Positions 1-5,297 are shown, counted from the stretch's first letter. The stretch: 5,297 bases of DNA from Pseudomonadota bacterium (GCA_023431245.1 JAEYXO010000156.1:1-5297), one strand, 5' to 3'. Notes: generated by a model from the letters alone, not told the origin. Made by a program: numbers and translations.

Positions 1-295
1 GGTCGTTGGTGAATTCGACGGTGATCTGGCTGACCTCCTCCCGGCTCACCGACTTCATCGTCTTCACGCCCTCGATGCCGGAAATGCTGTCCTCCAGCGG
101 CTGCGTGACCTGCGACTCGATGACCTGGGGGCTGGCGCCGGTGTAGATCGTGCGCACCGAAACCACCGGGGAATCGATCTTCGGATATTCACGCACCGTC
201 AGCCGGTCGAAGGAAATGATGCCGATCAGCATGATCAGCAGGCTCATCACCGTGGCCAGCACGGGGCGCCGGACGGACAGTTCCGGGAGAACCAT
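1..295 (-). CDS. RND efflux transporter permease, N-terminal part (cut by window edge)
   Basis: Inner-membrane proton-driven drug/solute exporter of the AcrB/MexB-like HAE1 class. It would pair with the adaptor encoded just upstream and with an outer-membrane channel not seen here. Only the first 98 residues are present (family proteins run to about 1,000-1,050). Residues 1-9 (MVLPELSVR) and the following RPV match the usual cytoplasmic start. About 12-29 is the first membrane helix (LATVMSLLIMLIGIISF). The YPKIDSPVVSV stretch near 39-49, then GASPQVIE and QPLEDSISGIEGVK, are the typical start of the periplasmic porter domain. The ATG lies 2 bases after the adaptor's TAA and has no visible Shine-Dalgarno sequence, so translation probably depends on reinitiation after the adaptor. 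The substrate cannot be told from this fragment. The family call is firm; the subfamily is open. Confidence 0.93.
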   Translation of the reverse strand, partial: MVLPELSVRRPVLATVMSLLIMLIGIISFDRLTVREYPKIDSPVVSVRTIYTGASPQVIESQVTQPLEDSISGIEGVKTMKSVSREEVSQITVEFTND

Positions 296-297
296 CG

Positions 298-1383
298 TTA
301 TTGCGCCGGCTGCGGCTTGGGTTTGGGTAGGCTTACCGCGGCACCGTCCTGCAGCCGGAGCTGCCCGTCGGCGACGATGGCCTGCCCGTCCTCGAGTCCG
401 CTGGTGACTTCAACCTCGCCGGGCCGGCGCAGGCCGGTTTCGACCCTGGTCAGCACCGCCTTGCCTTCGACCACGCGGAACACGAAACGGCCGTCACCCC
501 GCGGCACGATCGCCTGCTCCGGCACCACCAGCGCGTTTTCGCGCTGCGCGAGCACCAGACTGACGCGGGCAAACATGCCCGGCTTCAGGCGCACGCCGGG
601 ATTGGGCAGGCGCGCGCGCAGCAGCACGGTGCGCGTGGCTTCGTCGACCGAGGGTTCAATCGCGTAAATCGTGCCGCTGAAGTTTTCGCCGGCATAGGCG
701 TCCACCGTGACCGTCAGCGACTGCCCGCTGCGGATCTGGCGCAGATAGGCTTCCGGCACCCGGAAATCGAGCTTCAGCGTGCCTATGCCTTCCAGCCGCG
801 CGATGTCCTGCCCCGCCTTCGCATAGGCGCCGGGGCTGACCTGGCGCAGGCCGGTGACGCCTTCGAAGGGCGCGCGGATCACGGTTTTCGCCAGGCGCGC
901 GCGGACTTCGGCCTCGCGCGCATTGGTCTGGTTGAGGTTTTCGCGCGCCTCGTCCAGCGCCTGCGCGCTGATGAATTTTTTCGCGAACAGTTCCTCGGAA
1001 CGCTTCAGCCGGCTGCGGTTGAGGTTGGCTGCCGCGATCGCGGAGGTCAGCTGGGCTTCAACCTCGGCCGCGTCCAGCGACACCAGCTTGTCGCCCTTGC
1101 GCACCAGCTGCCCCTCCTGGAAATGGATCGCCTCGATGCGGCCGTCGATCTCCGGGCGGATCATCACCGACTCGTTGGCGAGCAGCGTGCCCACCGCGGT
1201 GACGGCATCGGTCAGGGTTTCACGGCGCACCGTGGCGACCTTGACCGGCAGCGCGCGGGCCGCAGCCGGGGCCGCGGCAGGTTTTGCGGCGGGCGCCGGC
1301 CGGGGTTGTGAGTAATGGCGCCACAGAAGGCCTGCGCCAAGCAGCAGTGCGACGGCTGCCGCAAGATAGACAATGCGTTTCAT
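298..1383 (-). CDS. RND efflux periplasmic adaptor subunit (membrane fusion protein, HlyD/AcrA type)
   Basis: Periplasmic adaptor linking an inner-membrane RND pump to an outer-membrane channel. It has 361 residues, normal for the family. Residues 1-22 form an uncleaved signal anchor or signal peptide (MKRIVYLAAAVALLLGAG). No lipobox Cys is present, so it is not an AcrA-style lipoprotein. A Pro/Ala-rich linker spans about 28-46. The first lipoyl half-motif is about 68-104 (IRPEIDGRIEAIHFQEGQLVRKGD). A charged alpha-helical hairpin spans about 105-168, with the second lipoyl half at about 168-198 (VIRAPFEGVTGLRQVSPGAY). The beta-barrel is about 203-278 (through LKPGMFARVSLV) and the membrane-proximal domain about 280-352 (ALVVPEQAIVPRGDG). 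The ATG at 1383 has only a weak AGG upstream. It is followed 2 bases after its stop by the permease gene. The short helical hairpin resembles MexH/MdtA-like adaptors, but the substrate is unknown. Confidence 0.95.
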   Translation of the reverse strand: MKRIVYLAAAVALLLGAGLLWRHYSQPRPAPAAKPAAAPAAARALPVKVATVRRETLTDAVTAVGTLLANESVMIRPEIDGRIEAIHFQEGQLVRKGDKLVSLDAAEVEAQLTSAIAAANLNRSRLKRSEELFAKKFISAQALDEARENLNQTNAREAEVRARLAKTVIRAPFEGVTGLRQVSPGAYAKAGQDIARLEGIGTLKLDFRVPEAYLRQIRSGQSLTVTVDAYAGENFSGTIYAIEPSVDEATRTVLLRARLPNPGVRLKPGMFARVSLVLAQRENALVVPEQAIVPRGDGRFVFRVVEGKAVLTRVETGLRRPGEVEVTSGLEDGQAIVADGQLRLQDGAAVSLPKPKPQPAQ

Positions 1384-1407
1384 GGAGGCCTGGAAACCGG
1401 GATGACT

Positions 1408-1425
1408 CGCTGTCGGACAACAGCG
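1408..1425. repeat. Small inverted repeat in the efflux operon leader
   Basis: CGCTGT and ACAGCG form a perfect 6-bp dyad around a 6-base centre (CGGACA). It begins about 3 bases downstream of the predicted transcription start and 25 bases before the adaptor ATG. This is where a TetR- or MarR-type repressor of an efflux pump often binds, but no regulator gene is present in the window, so an operator role is only a suggestion. Confidence 0.3.
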
Positions 1426-1434
1426 CGAAGCGGA

Positions 1435-1464
1435 AGTTTAACGCGTCAGTGCAGGCCTTGTCAG
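1435..1464 (-). promoter_or_regulatory. Candidate sigma-70 promoter for the efflux adaptor-permease genes
   Basis: On the minus strand CTGACA (1464-1459; 5 of 6 matches to TTGACA) is followed after 18 bases by TAAACT (1440-1435; 4 of 6 matches to TATAAT). Reading the -10 one base earlier (TTAAAC) gives a 17-base spacer with a poorer hexamer. The predicted start near 1428 would leave a leader of about 45 bases before the ATG at 1383. This is a match by eye in a 142-base intergenic gap; chance similarity is possible. Confidence 0.33.
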
Positions 1465-1488
1465 GAAGGTTATCCCGCAGCAGTGCCG

Positions 1489-1505
1489 GCGCCACATCGT
1501 GGCGC
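1489..1505. repeat. 7-bp hairpin 3' of the hydrolase gene
   Basis: GCGCCAC and GTGGCGC pair perfectly across a 3-base loop. The hairpin begins 20 bases past the hydrolase stop codon. No T-tract follows it on the minus strand, so it does not look like an intrinsic terminator. It could stabilise the 3' end of the hydrolase mRNA or be chance in GC-rich DNA. The rest of the 1384-1525 gap holds no small gene that I can support. Confidence 0.3.
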
Positions 1506-1525
1506 GCGCCCGGACGGACAGCGGC

Positions 1526-2689
1526 TCAGCCCGGCAGGTGCTCCGCAATCCAGTCGGCGACGAAATCCACGCCGACCTGGCGGTTGTCGACATGCGCGTG
1601 TTCGGCGCCGCCATCTTCGGCAGTGAACACGCGCAGGGTCTTTTTCGCGGAACCGAGCGCATCGTAGAGCTTCTGCGCGTTTTCCGCCGGCACCACGCGG
1701 TCATTGGCACCGTGCGTCACCAGGAAGGGCATCGTGATCTGGTGGGCGACATCCTTCAGCGTGAAGCGTTTCGCGATCTCGATGCTGCTGTCGGTGTCCG
1801 GCGCGCCGACGATCCACTGGAACTGGAAATTCGACTGCGCGACCTTGGTGCCCTCGGCCTGCGCCTTTTCCTTGATTTTCTGCTGCCAGCCGGCGAGGTC
1901 CCAGTGCAGCGCGGTCATCGCCACACCGGCGGCATAACGCTTCTCGAAGGCGGCGATGCGCGCCGAGTAATAACCGCCGAAACTGTAGCCCATGATGACC
2001 ACCCGCGCCGGATCGACGTCGGCGCGCTGCGCGACATAATCGTAGGCTGCCCTGCCCGGCACCTCGTAATCGAAACGGCTGTGGATGCCGCGGAAGCGCA
2101 GCGTCTCGCCCTGCCCCGGCCCGTCGATCGCCAGCGTGTGCATGCCGCGCTTCGCGAACTCGAGCCCGGCGAAGATCACGCTCATTTCCTTGCAGTTGTC
2201 CATGCCGTTGAAAATCACCACGGTCGGCGCGCGCAGCGTGACCCCCGGCGCCTTCATGAACAAAGCGGGCAGCGTCCTGCCCTCGTACGGCACCTCGACG
2301 AATTCGATTTCCGGATGGCGCCGCGTCAGACCCTCGCGGTAGCAGCGGTAGGCCTTGCGCCCGACCGCAGCCTTGGCCTCGCCCGGCGGAATGAAACGCT
2401 CGCCGGTGTAGTAATAGTTGCCGGCGCGCAGGTAATAGTTGCCCGCCGTGCGCTCATGGCCTTTCGCGGCCGCGGCATCGGCGGTTTTCTCGAGTTGCGC
2501 CGCCAGCGCGCACCATTCCTGCTGCCAGGCCCCGGGTTCGCCCTGGCGGTCCTTCAGCCGCAAGGCGATGCGGTCGATCTCGTCCATCGCCACCACACCA
2601 TAGGGCGCCATGCCCTTGCAGGCGAGCGCGGCGTTGGACCACAGGAAATTGCCCGGGAAATGATCGATCCAGAAACCGCGCGTGCTCAT
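1526..2689 (-). CDS. Alpha/beta hydrolase, dihydropseudooxynicotine hydrolase/Ayg1/FrsA-like
   Basis: Soluble serine-type hydrolase of 387 residues with no signal peptide. A mostly helical N-terminal cap region (about 1-125, with a Tyr-rich NYYLRAGNYYYTGE segment at 84-97) precedes the alpha/beta-hydrolase core. In the core, VVIFNGMDNCKE (157-168) is the oxyanion-side strand and loop, and IDGPGQGET (188-196) is the conserved DGPGxGE motif of this group. GYSFGG (234-239) is the nucleophile elbow with Ser236. HGANDRVVP supplies Asp330, and GAEHAHVDN the probable catalytic His364. The N-terminal cap plus DGPGQGE fits the family of 2,6-dihydropseudooxynicotine hydrolase and fungal Ayg1, which cleave C-C bonds in beta-diketone-like or polyketide substrates; related members are plain esterases. 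The substrate here is unknown, and no catabolic neighbours help. The ATG at 2689 is well supported by AGGAGG at 7-base spacing. The gene lies 64 bases after thioredoxin. Confidence 0.88.
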   Translation of the reverse strand: MSTRGFWIDHFPGNFLWSNAALACKGMAPYGVVAMDEIDRIALRLKDRQGEPGAWQQEWCALAAQLEKTADAAAAKGHERTAGNYYLRAGNYYYTGERFIPPGEAKAAVGRKAYRCYREGLTRRHPEIEFVEVPYEGRTLPALFMKAPGVTLRAPTVVIFNGMDNCKEMSVIFAGLEFAKRGMHTLAIDGPGQGETLRFRGIHSRFDYEVPGRAAYDYVAQRADVDPARVVIMGYSFGGYYSARIAAFEKRYAAGVAMTALHWDLAGWQQKIKEKAQAEGTKVAQSNFQFQWIVGAPDTDSSIEIAKRFTLKDVAHQITMPFLVTHGANDRVVPAENAQKLYDALGSAKKTLRVFTAEDGGAEHAHVDNRQVGVDFVADWIAEHLPG

Positions 2690-2696
2690 GACCGCT

Positions 2697-2702
2697 CCTC
2701 CT
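2697..2702 (-). promoter_or_regulatory. Strong ribosome-binding site of the hydrolase gene
   Basis: The minus strand reads AGGAGG, then 7 bases (AGCGGTC), then ATG. This is a near-consensus Shine-Dalgarno sequence at ideal spacing and fixes the hydrolase start at 2689. It is by far the best ribosome site in the window; the other starts have weak or no such signal. Confidence 0.8.
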
Positions 2703-2711
2703 GTCCGGCAG

Positions 2712-2756
2712 CCCGCCGGCGGGATTTAAGTAAGTATTTGATTTTATTGATATTTA
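2712..2756. other. AT-rich island and GC palindrome between thioredoxin and hydrolase
   Basis: Positions 2724-2756 are 29 of 33 A/T, in a window that is otherwise strongly GC-rich. The island includes the thioredoxin TAA (2756-2754). Directly beside it is the perfect 12-bp palindrome CCCGCCGGCGGG (2712-2723). On the minus strand TAAAAT and TTAAAT resemble -10 hexamers, but no convincing -35 partner sits at 16-18 bases from either. The island could hold a promoter, an UP-like element or a protein site for the hydrolase gene. No T-run follows the palindrome on the minus strand, so it is not a terminator for thioredoxin. Confidence 0.4.
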
Positions 2757-3125
2757 CTGCTGCTGCGCCTGCTGTGCAGCGATGTCGCGGCGCACCTGAT
2801 CCATGTCCAGCGCCTTCGCCTGCGTCAGCACGCTCTCCAGCCCAGAGGCCGGCAGCGCGCCGGCCTGCATGAAGACGATGATCTCCTCGCGGAACAGCAT
2901 GATGGTCGGAATCGAGCGGATGCCGAAATGACCGGCGAGCGCCTGCTCGTCATCGGAGTTGATCTTCGCGAACACCACGTCCGGGTGTTTTTCCGCGGCG
3001 GCCTCGAACACCGGCGCGAAGCTTTTGCAGGGGCCGCACCACGGTGCCCAGAAATCAACGATCACCATCTTGTTGCCGGTGATCGTGCTCTCGAAATTCT
3101 GCTGCGTCAGTTCCACAACGGCCAT
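2754..3125 (-). CDS. Thioredoxin with short Gln-rich C-terminal tail
   Basis: Cytoplasmic dithiol-disulfide oxidoreductase of 123 residues, about 15 longer than E. coli TrxA. VDFWAPWCGPCK (23-34) carries the redox pair Cys30/Cys33 in the classic WCGPC motif and the buried Asp24. The cis-proline loop is SIPT (71-74, Pro73), followed by IMLFRE and the GALPASGLE segment of the last strand and helix. The tail after about residue 104 (ALDMDQVRRDIAAQQAQQQ) is extra to the core fold. No signal peptide is seen. ATG codons lie at 3128 and 3125. I chose 3125 (MAVVEL) because GGAG then sits 7 bases away, against 4 for the other. The gene follows pabB by about 55 bases, same strand. The leader can fold over the start codon (see 3121-3163). 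The family is certain; a specific partner is not known. Confidence 0.93.
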   Translation of the reverse strand: MAVVELTQQNFESTITGNKMVIVDFWAPWCGPCKSFAPVFEAAAEKHPDVVFAKINSDDEQALAGHFGIRSIPTIMLFREEIIVFMQAGALPASGLESVLTQAKALDMDQVRRDIAAQQAQQQ

Positions 3126-3163
3126 CATCGCGCTCCACGTCAGGGTTGAAGCGTGATGATGGC
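3121..3163 (-). promoter_or_regulatory. Inverted repeat able to sequester the thioredoxin start codon
   Basis: On the minus strand the leader arm GCCATCATCACGC (3163-3151) pairs with GCGCGATGATGGC (3133-3121) at 12 of 13 positions, with a single A-C mismatch and a 17-base loop. The 3' arm contains both tandem ATG codons. The GGA of the weak Shine-Dalgarno sequence GGAG lies at the end of the loop. In RNA this would be a stable stem holding the initiation codon, so it may limit or regulate translation of thioredoxin. The repeat is seen directly; the regulatory role is inference. Confidence 0.5.
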
Positions 3164-3165
3164 AT

Positions 3166-3195
3166 AAAAACCGCCGCCGCCTCAGGCGCCGCCGC
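3166..3195 (-). terminator. Possible weak intrinsic terminator at the end of pabB
   Basis: On the minus strand a GC-rich imperfect dyad centred on the pabB stop codon (CGCC-TGA-GGCG at its core, with repeated GGC units and G-G mismatches further out) runs directly into TTTTT (3170-3166). The T-run and GC-rich run suit a terminator, but the stem is short and interrupted. Transcription may partly continue into thioredoxin. Confidence 0.25.
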
Positions 3196-4573
3196 TGACG
3201 CTTTCGGCGCTCTGCTGCAGCAGGCTCAGCAGCGCGGCGGCCTTGTCGAAGGTTTCCTGGTACTCGGCCTCGCGCTGCGAGTCGGCGACGATGCCGCCGC
3301 CGGCCCACAGCCGCACCGTGCCGTGGGAATGCACCAGCGTGCGAATCGCGATATTGGTATCCATGCCGCCGTCGTGGCCGATGTAGCCGATGGCGCCGCA
3401 ATAGACGCCGCGGCGGTGCGGCTCCAGTTCCTCGATGATCTGCATCGCGCGCAGCTTGGGCGCACCGGTGATCGAGCCGCCGGGGAAGGCGCCGCGCAGC
3501 AGGTCGATCGCATCGCGGCCCGGTTTCAGCGTCCCGGTCACCGTGCTGACCAGGTGATGCACGGTGGCGAAGCTTTCGACATCGAACAGCTTCGGCACCT
3601 TCACCGATCCGGTGGCGCAGTTCTTCGACAGGTCGTTGCGCAGCAGGTCGACGATCATCAGGTTCTCGGCGCGATCCTTCTCGCTGGCGACCAGTTCGGC
3701 GATGCGTTCGGCGTCGAGCCGCGCATGGCCGGCGCGCGGACGCGTGCCCTTGATCGGCTTGGTCTCCACTGCGCCGTCGCGCACGCGCAGGAAACGCTCC
3801 GGCGAGGCCGACAGTATCTGCGCATAGGGCGTGCTGAAATAGGCCGAGTACGGCGCCGGGTTGATCAGCCGCAGCCGCTGGTAGGCAAGCCAGGGGTCGC
3901 CGCTGGCCTGGGCGATGAAACGCTGGGCGAGGTTGACCTGGTAGCAGTCGCCGGCGCGGATGTAGCCGAGCACGCGGTCGAAGGCATGGCCGTAGCCGAG
4001 CGGCGTGAAGTTCGAAGTCACCGGCGAGGTCACACGGAACGGTGTGCGCTGCCGTTCGACAGGCGGCGCGCTGAACAACCGCAGCAGCGCATCCCATTTG
4101 CGGTCGGTGTCCGGGTCGCGCCCCTGCCCGGCAAGCCAGGCGCGGCGCTCGGAGTGATCGACCACCACCGCCCAGTCGTAGATACCGACCGCCATGTCGG
4201 GAATGCGCTCGCTCGCCCGCGCGCGCTGCGGCAGCCGCTCGATGCGCCGCGCGAGGTCGTAGCCGAAATAACCGATGGCGCCGCCGGCAAAGGGCAGGTC
4301 GCCGGCCGAGCCCGGCTCGAAACCGAGGCGCCCGCGCAGCAGTTCGAAGGGATCGGCGCGCGACAGCTCGCTGGCCTCGGCATGGACCTCGGTCAGCGCG
4401 CCGCGGGTCACCAGCCGCGCGCAGGGATCGGCAGCGATGATGTCGTAACGCGCCTGTCCGGGATGGTGCAGGCCACTGTCGAGGAAAACCGCCCACGGCC
4501 GGTCCGCGACCGCCTCGAACAGCTGGGCACTGTCCTCGCGGTACGGCAGTTCGCTGAGCAGCGGGATCGTCAT
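3182..4573 (-). CDS. pabB: Aminodeoxychorismate synthase component I (PabB)
   Basis: Converts chorismate plus ammonia to 4-amino-4-deoxychorismate, the first step to p-aminobenzoate and folate; ammonia normally comes from the PabA glutaminase. It has 463 residues, close to E. coli PabB. The N-terminal domain (about 1-170) has FLDSG at 30-34 and GGAIGYFGYDLARRIE near 97-112. The chorismate-binding domain begins near 192 with YxxAFDRVLGYIRAGDCYQVNLAQRF. PIKGT (273-277) carries Lys275, the residue that marks PabB; anthranilate synthase TrpE has Ala there (PIAGT). Further motifs are SEKDRAENLMIVDLLRNDL (298-315), GGSITGAPK (365-373), RRGVYCGAIGYI (387-398) and GGGIVADS (425-432). There is no fused PabA or PabC domain and neither gene is nearby. 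The ATG at 4573 fits the family start (LSELPY); no usable Shine-Dalgarno sequence precedes it, and a -10 hexamer lies 6 bases upstream. Confidence 0.95.
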   Translation of the reverse strand: MTIPLLSELPYREDSAQLFEAVADRPWAVFLDSGLHHPGQARYDIIAADPCARLVTRGALTEVHAEASELSRADPFELLRGRLGFEPGSAGDLPFAGGAIGYFGYDLARRIERLPQRARASERIPDMAVGIYDWAVVVDHSERRAWLAGQGRDPDTDRKWDALLRLFSAPPVERQRTPFRVTSPVTSNFTPLGYGHAFDRVLGYIRAGDCYQVNLAQRFIAQASGDPWLAYQRLRLINPAPYSAYFSTPYAQILSASPERFLRVRDGAVETKPIKGTRPRAGHARLDAERIAELVASEKDRAENLMIVDLLRNDLSKNCATGSVKVPKLFDVESFATVHHLVSTVTGTLKPGRDAIDLLRGAFPGGSITGAPKLRAMQIIEELEPHRRGVYCGAIGYIGHDGGMDTNIAIRTLVHSHGTVRLWAGGGIVADSQREAEYQETFDKAAALLSLLQQSAESVSGGA

Positions 4574-4579
4574 GCCGCC

Positions 4580-4607
4580 ATTGTAGCGAAACCGCCCCGG
4601 CCGTCAT
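4580..4607 (-). promoter_or_regulatory. Candidate pabB promoter giving a leaderless transcript
   Basis: On the minus strand ATGACG (4607-4602; 4 of 6 matches to TTGACA), a 16-base spacer, and TACAAT (4585-4580; 5 of 6 matches to TATAAT). Only GGCGGC separates TACAAT from the pabB ATG at 4573. Transcription starting about 7 bases past the -10 would begin at or within a base or two of the start codon. The -10 match is good; the -35 and the transcript start are inferred. Confidence 0.45.
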
Positions 4608-4608
4608 G

Positions 4609-4627
4609 CGCGCGCAACATTCGCGCG
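4609..4627. repeat. CGCGCG inverted repeat in the pabB/phosphoesterase divergent region
   Basis: Two CGCGCG blocks (4609-4614 and 4622-4627) flank a 7-base centre (CAACATT). Because each block is self-complementary, they are both inverted and direct repeats. The element lies just upstream of the proposed pabB -35 and ahead of the GTG start of the plus-strand gene. It could be a regulator site shared by both genes. In GC-rich DNA such blocks also arise by chance. Confidence 0.25.
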
Positions 4628-4641
4628 TTAGCCTCCATGCC

Positions 4642-5297
4642 GTGAATCCGCAGCAAAAACCGCAGCGTGTGCGCACGCTGTTCCTGTCCGACATCCACCT
4701 CGGCACCCGCGCCTGCCAGGCCGAACAGCTGCTTGCCTTCCTCAAGCTGTACGAATGCGAACACCTGTTCCTGGTCGGCGACATCATCGACTTCTGGGCC
4801 ATGAACCGTTCGGTGCACTGGCCGGCCACGCACAACACCGTGGTGCAGAAAATCCTGAAAATGGCGCGCCACCACACGAAGGTCTGCCTGATTCCGGGCA
4901 ACCACGACGAGCTGCTGCGCGAGCACACCGGCTCCAATTTCGGCGACGTGCACCTGCTGCGCGAACATGTCCATGTCGCCGCCGACGGCAGGAAATATCT
5001 GGTGCTGCACGGCGACGAATACGACCAGGTCACGCGGCTGCACCGCTGGATCTCGGTGCTGGGCGACATGTCCTACACCGTGCTGATCCACATCAACCGG
5101 CTGCTGTCCTGGCTGAGGCGCAAGCTCGGCGTCAGCGGCCACTGGTCGCTGACGGACTACGCCAAGCGCAACGTGCTACGGGCGGTCAGCTTCATCAGCG
5201 ATTTCGAAAGCGCGGTGGCGCACACCGCCGCGCAGCGCGGGCTCGACGGCGTGATCTGCGGCCACATCCACACGCCCGTGCTGCGCAAGATCGGCGA
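4642..5297 (+). CDS. LpxH-like metallophosphoesterase (UDP-2,3-diacylglucosamine diphosphatase family), 3' end cut off
   Basis: Calcineurin-like phosphoesterase of the LpxH group (COG2908), which hydrolyses UDP-2,3-diacylglucosamine to lipid X and UMP in lipid A synthesis at the inner-membrane face. The 218 residues present carry all the metal-site blocks: LFLSDIHLG (Asp17, His19), GDIIDFW (Asp47, Asp50), PGNHDE (Asn87, His88), VLHGDEYD (His123) and CGHIH (His208, His210). A hydrophobic/basic stretch at 132-163 (ISVLGDMSYTVLIHINRLL then WLRRKLG) looks amphipathic and may touch the membrane. The frame is open to the window end, so the C-terminus is missing. GTG 4642 gives a family-like short N-terminus; the in-frame ATG 4606 adds 12 residues. 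Neither has a Shine-Dalgarno sequence. It could be a paralogue acting on another lipid phosphoester rather than LpxH itself. Divergent from pabB. Confidence 0.9.
   Translation, partial: MNPQQKPQRVRTLFLSDIHLGTRACQAEQLLAFLKLYECEHLFLVGDIIDFWAMNRSVHWPATHNTVVQKILKMARHHTKVCLIPGNHDELLREHTGSNFGDVHLLREHVHVAADGRKYLVLHGDEYDQVTRLHRWISVLGDMSYTVLIHINRLLSWLRRKLGVSGHWSLTDYAKRNVLRAVSFISDFESAVAHTAAQRGLDGVICGHIHTPVLRKIG

Noticed and set aside
2712..2723. The GC palindrome as a thioredoxin terminator
   Set aside because: No T-tract follows it on the minus strand, and a self-palindrome of 12 bp gives only about a 4-bp stem once a loop is allowed.
1499..2872. A 457-codon open frame on the plus strand across the hydrolase gene
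   Set aside because: Antisense shadow of the hydrolase; composition is dominated by Arg, Ala and His as expected for a reverse-frame artefact, and no start signal is seen.
3166..3195. GGC/GCC triplet run as a repeat of interest in itself
   Set aside because: The triplets are short and partly coding Gly/Ser at the end of pabB. Such runs are common in GC-rich genomes. I kept the region only as a weak terminator candidate.
3182..4573. Anthranilate synthase component I (TrpE) as the identity of this gene
   Set aside because: The motif is PIKGT with Lys275, the PabB signature, not the PIAGT of TrpE. The tryptophan-feedback LLES motif is absent, and there are no trp genes nearby.
3146..4645. A 499-codon open frame on the plus strand across pabB
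   Set aside because: It is the antisense shadow of pabB, whose protein carries every family motif. Long reverse frames are expected opposite GC-rich genes, and the predicted protein has no recognisable domain.
3129..5069. A very long minus-strand open frame running into the thioredoxin gene from far upstream
   Set aside because: Only its last 123 codons are a real protein. The upstream part crosses pabB in the wrong frame and the LpxH-like gene on the wrong strand, and reads as Arg/Ala-rich low-complexity sequence. It is not a thioredoxin fusion.

Overview
This is a GC-rich, gene-dense stretch of a Gram-negative chromosome. An RND efflux pump and an LpxH-like lipid A phosphoesterase both imply an outer membrane. 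The GC bias and the style of the proteins suggest a betaproteobacterium or a close relative; this is inference, because no rRNA or other marker is present. I see no transposase, integrase, CRISPR array, tRNA, phage gene or toxin-antitoxin pair.

Layout. Five genes lie on the minus strand and one on the plus strand. Reading leftward from the only divergent junction (about 4574-4641), the minus-strand genes are: pabB (4573 to 3182), which makes aminodeoxychorismate for folate; a small thioredoxin with a Gln-rich tail (3125 to 2754); an alpha/beta hydrolase of the dihydropseudooxynicotine-hydrolase/Ayg1/FrsA type (2689 to 1526); an RND periplasmic adaptor (1383 to 298); and the first 98 codons of its inner-membrane RND permease (295 to beyond position 1). 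To the right, an LpxH-like metallophosphoesterase reads rightward (GTG 4642, or ATG 4606) and is cut by the window end.

How the parts work together. Adaptor and permease form one transcription unit with a 2-base gap and probable translational coupling. A candidate promoter and a small inverted repeat precede the adaptor, so the pump may be regulated on its own. pabB, thioredoxin and hydrolase are co-oriented with gaps of 53-64 bases. They could be co-transcribed, but they share no obvious pathway.

The sequence signals most worth a second look are not coding. (1) A 12-of-13-bp inverted repeat in the thioredoxin leader places the start codon in a stem and most of the ribosome site in its loop. 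(2) A good -10 hexamer lies only 6 bases upstream of the pabB ATG, predicting a leaderless or nearly leaderless pabB mRNA. (3) An 88% AT island sits between thioredoxin and hydrolase, just ahead of a near-consensus ribosome site. I find no clear evidence of a new multi-gene system; most of the window is ordinary housekeeping and efflux sequence.
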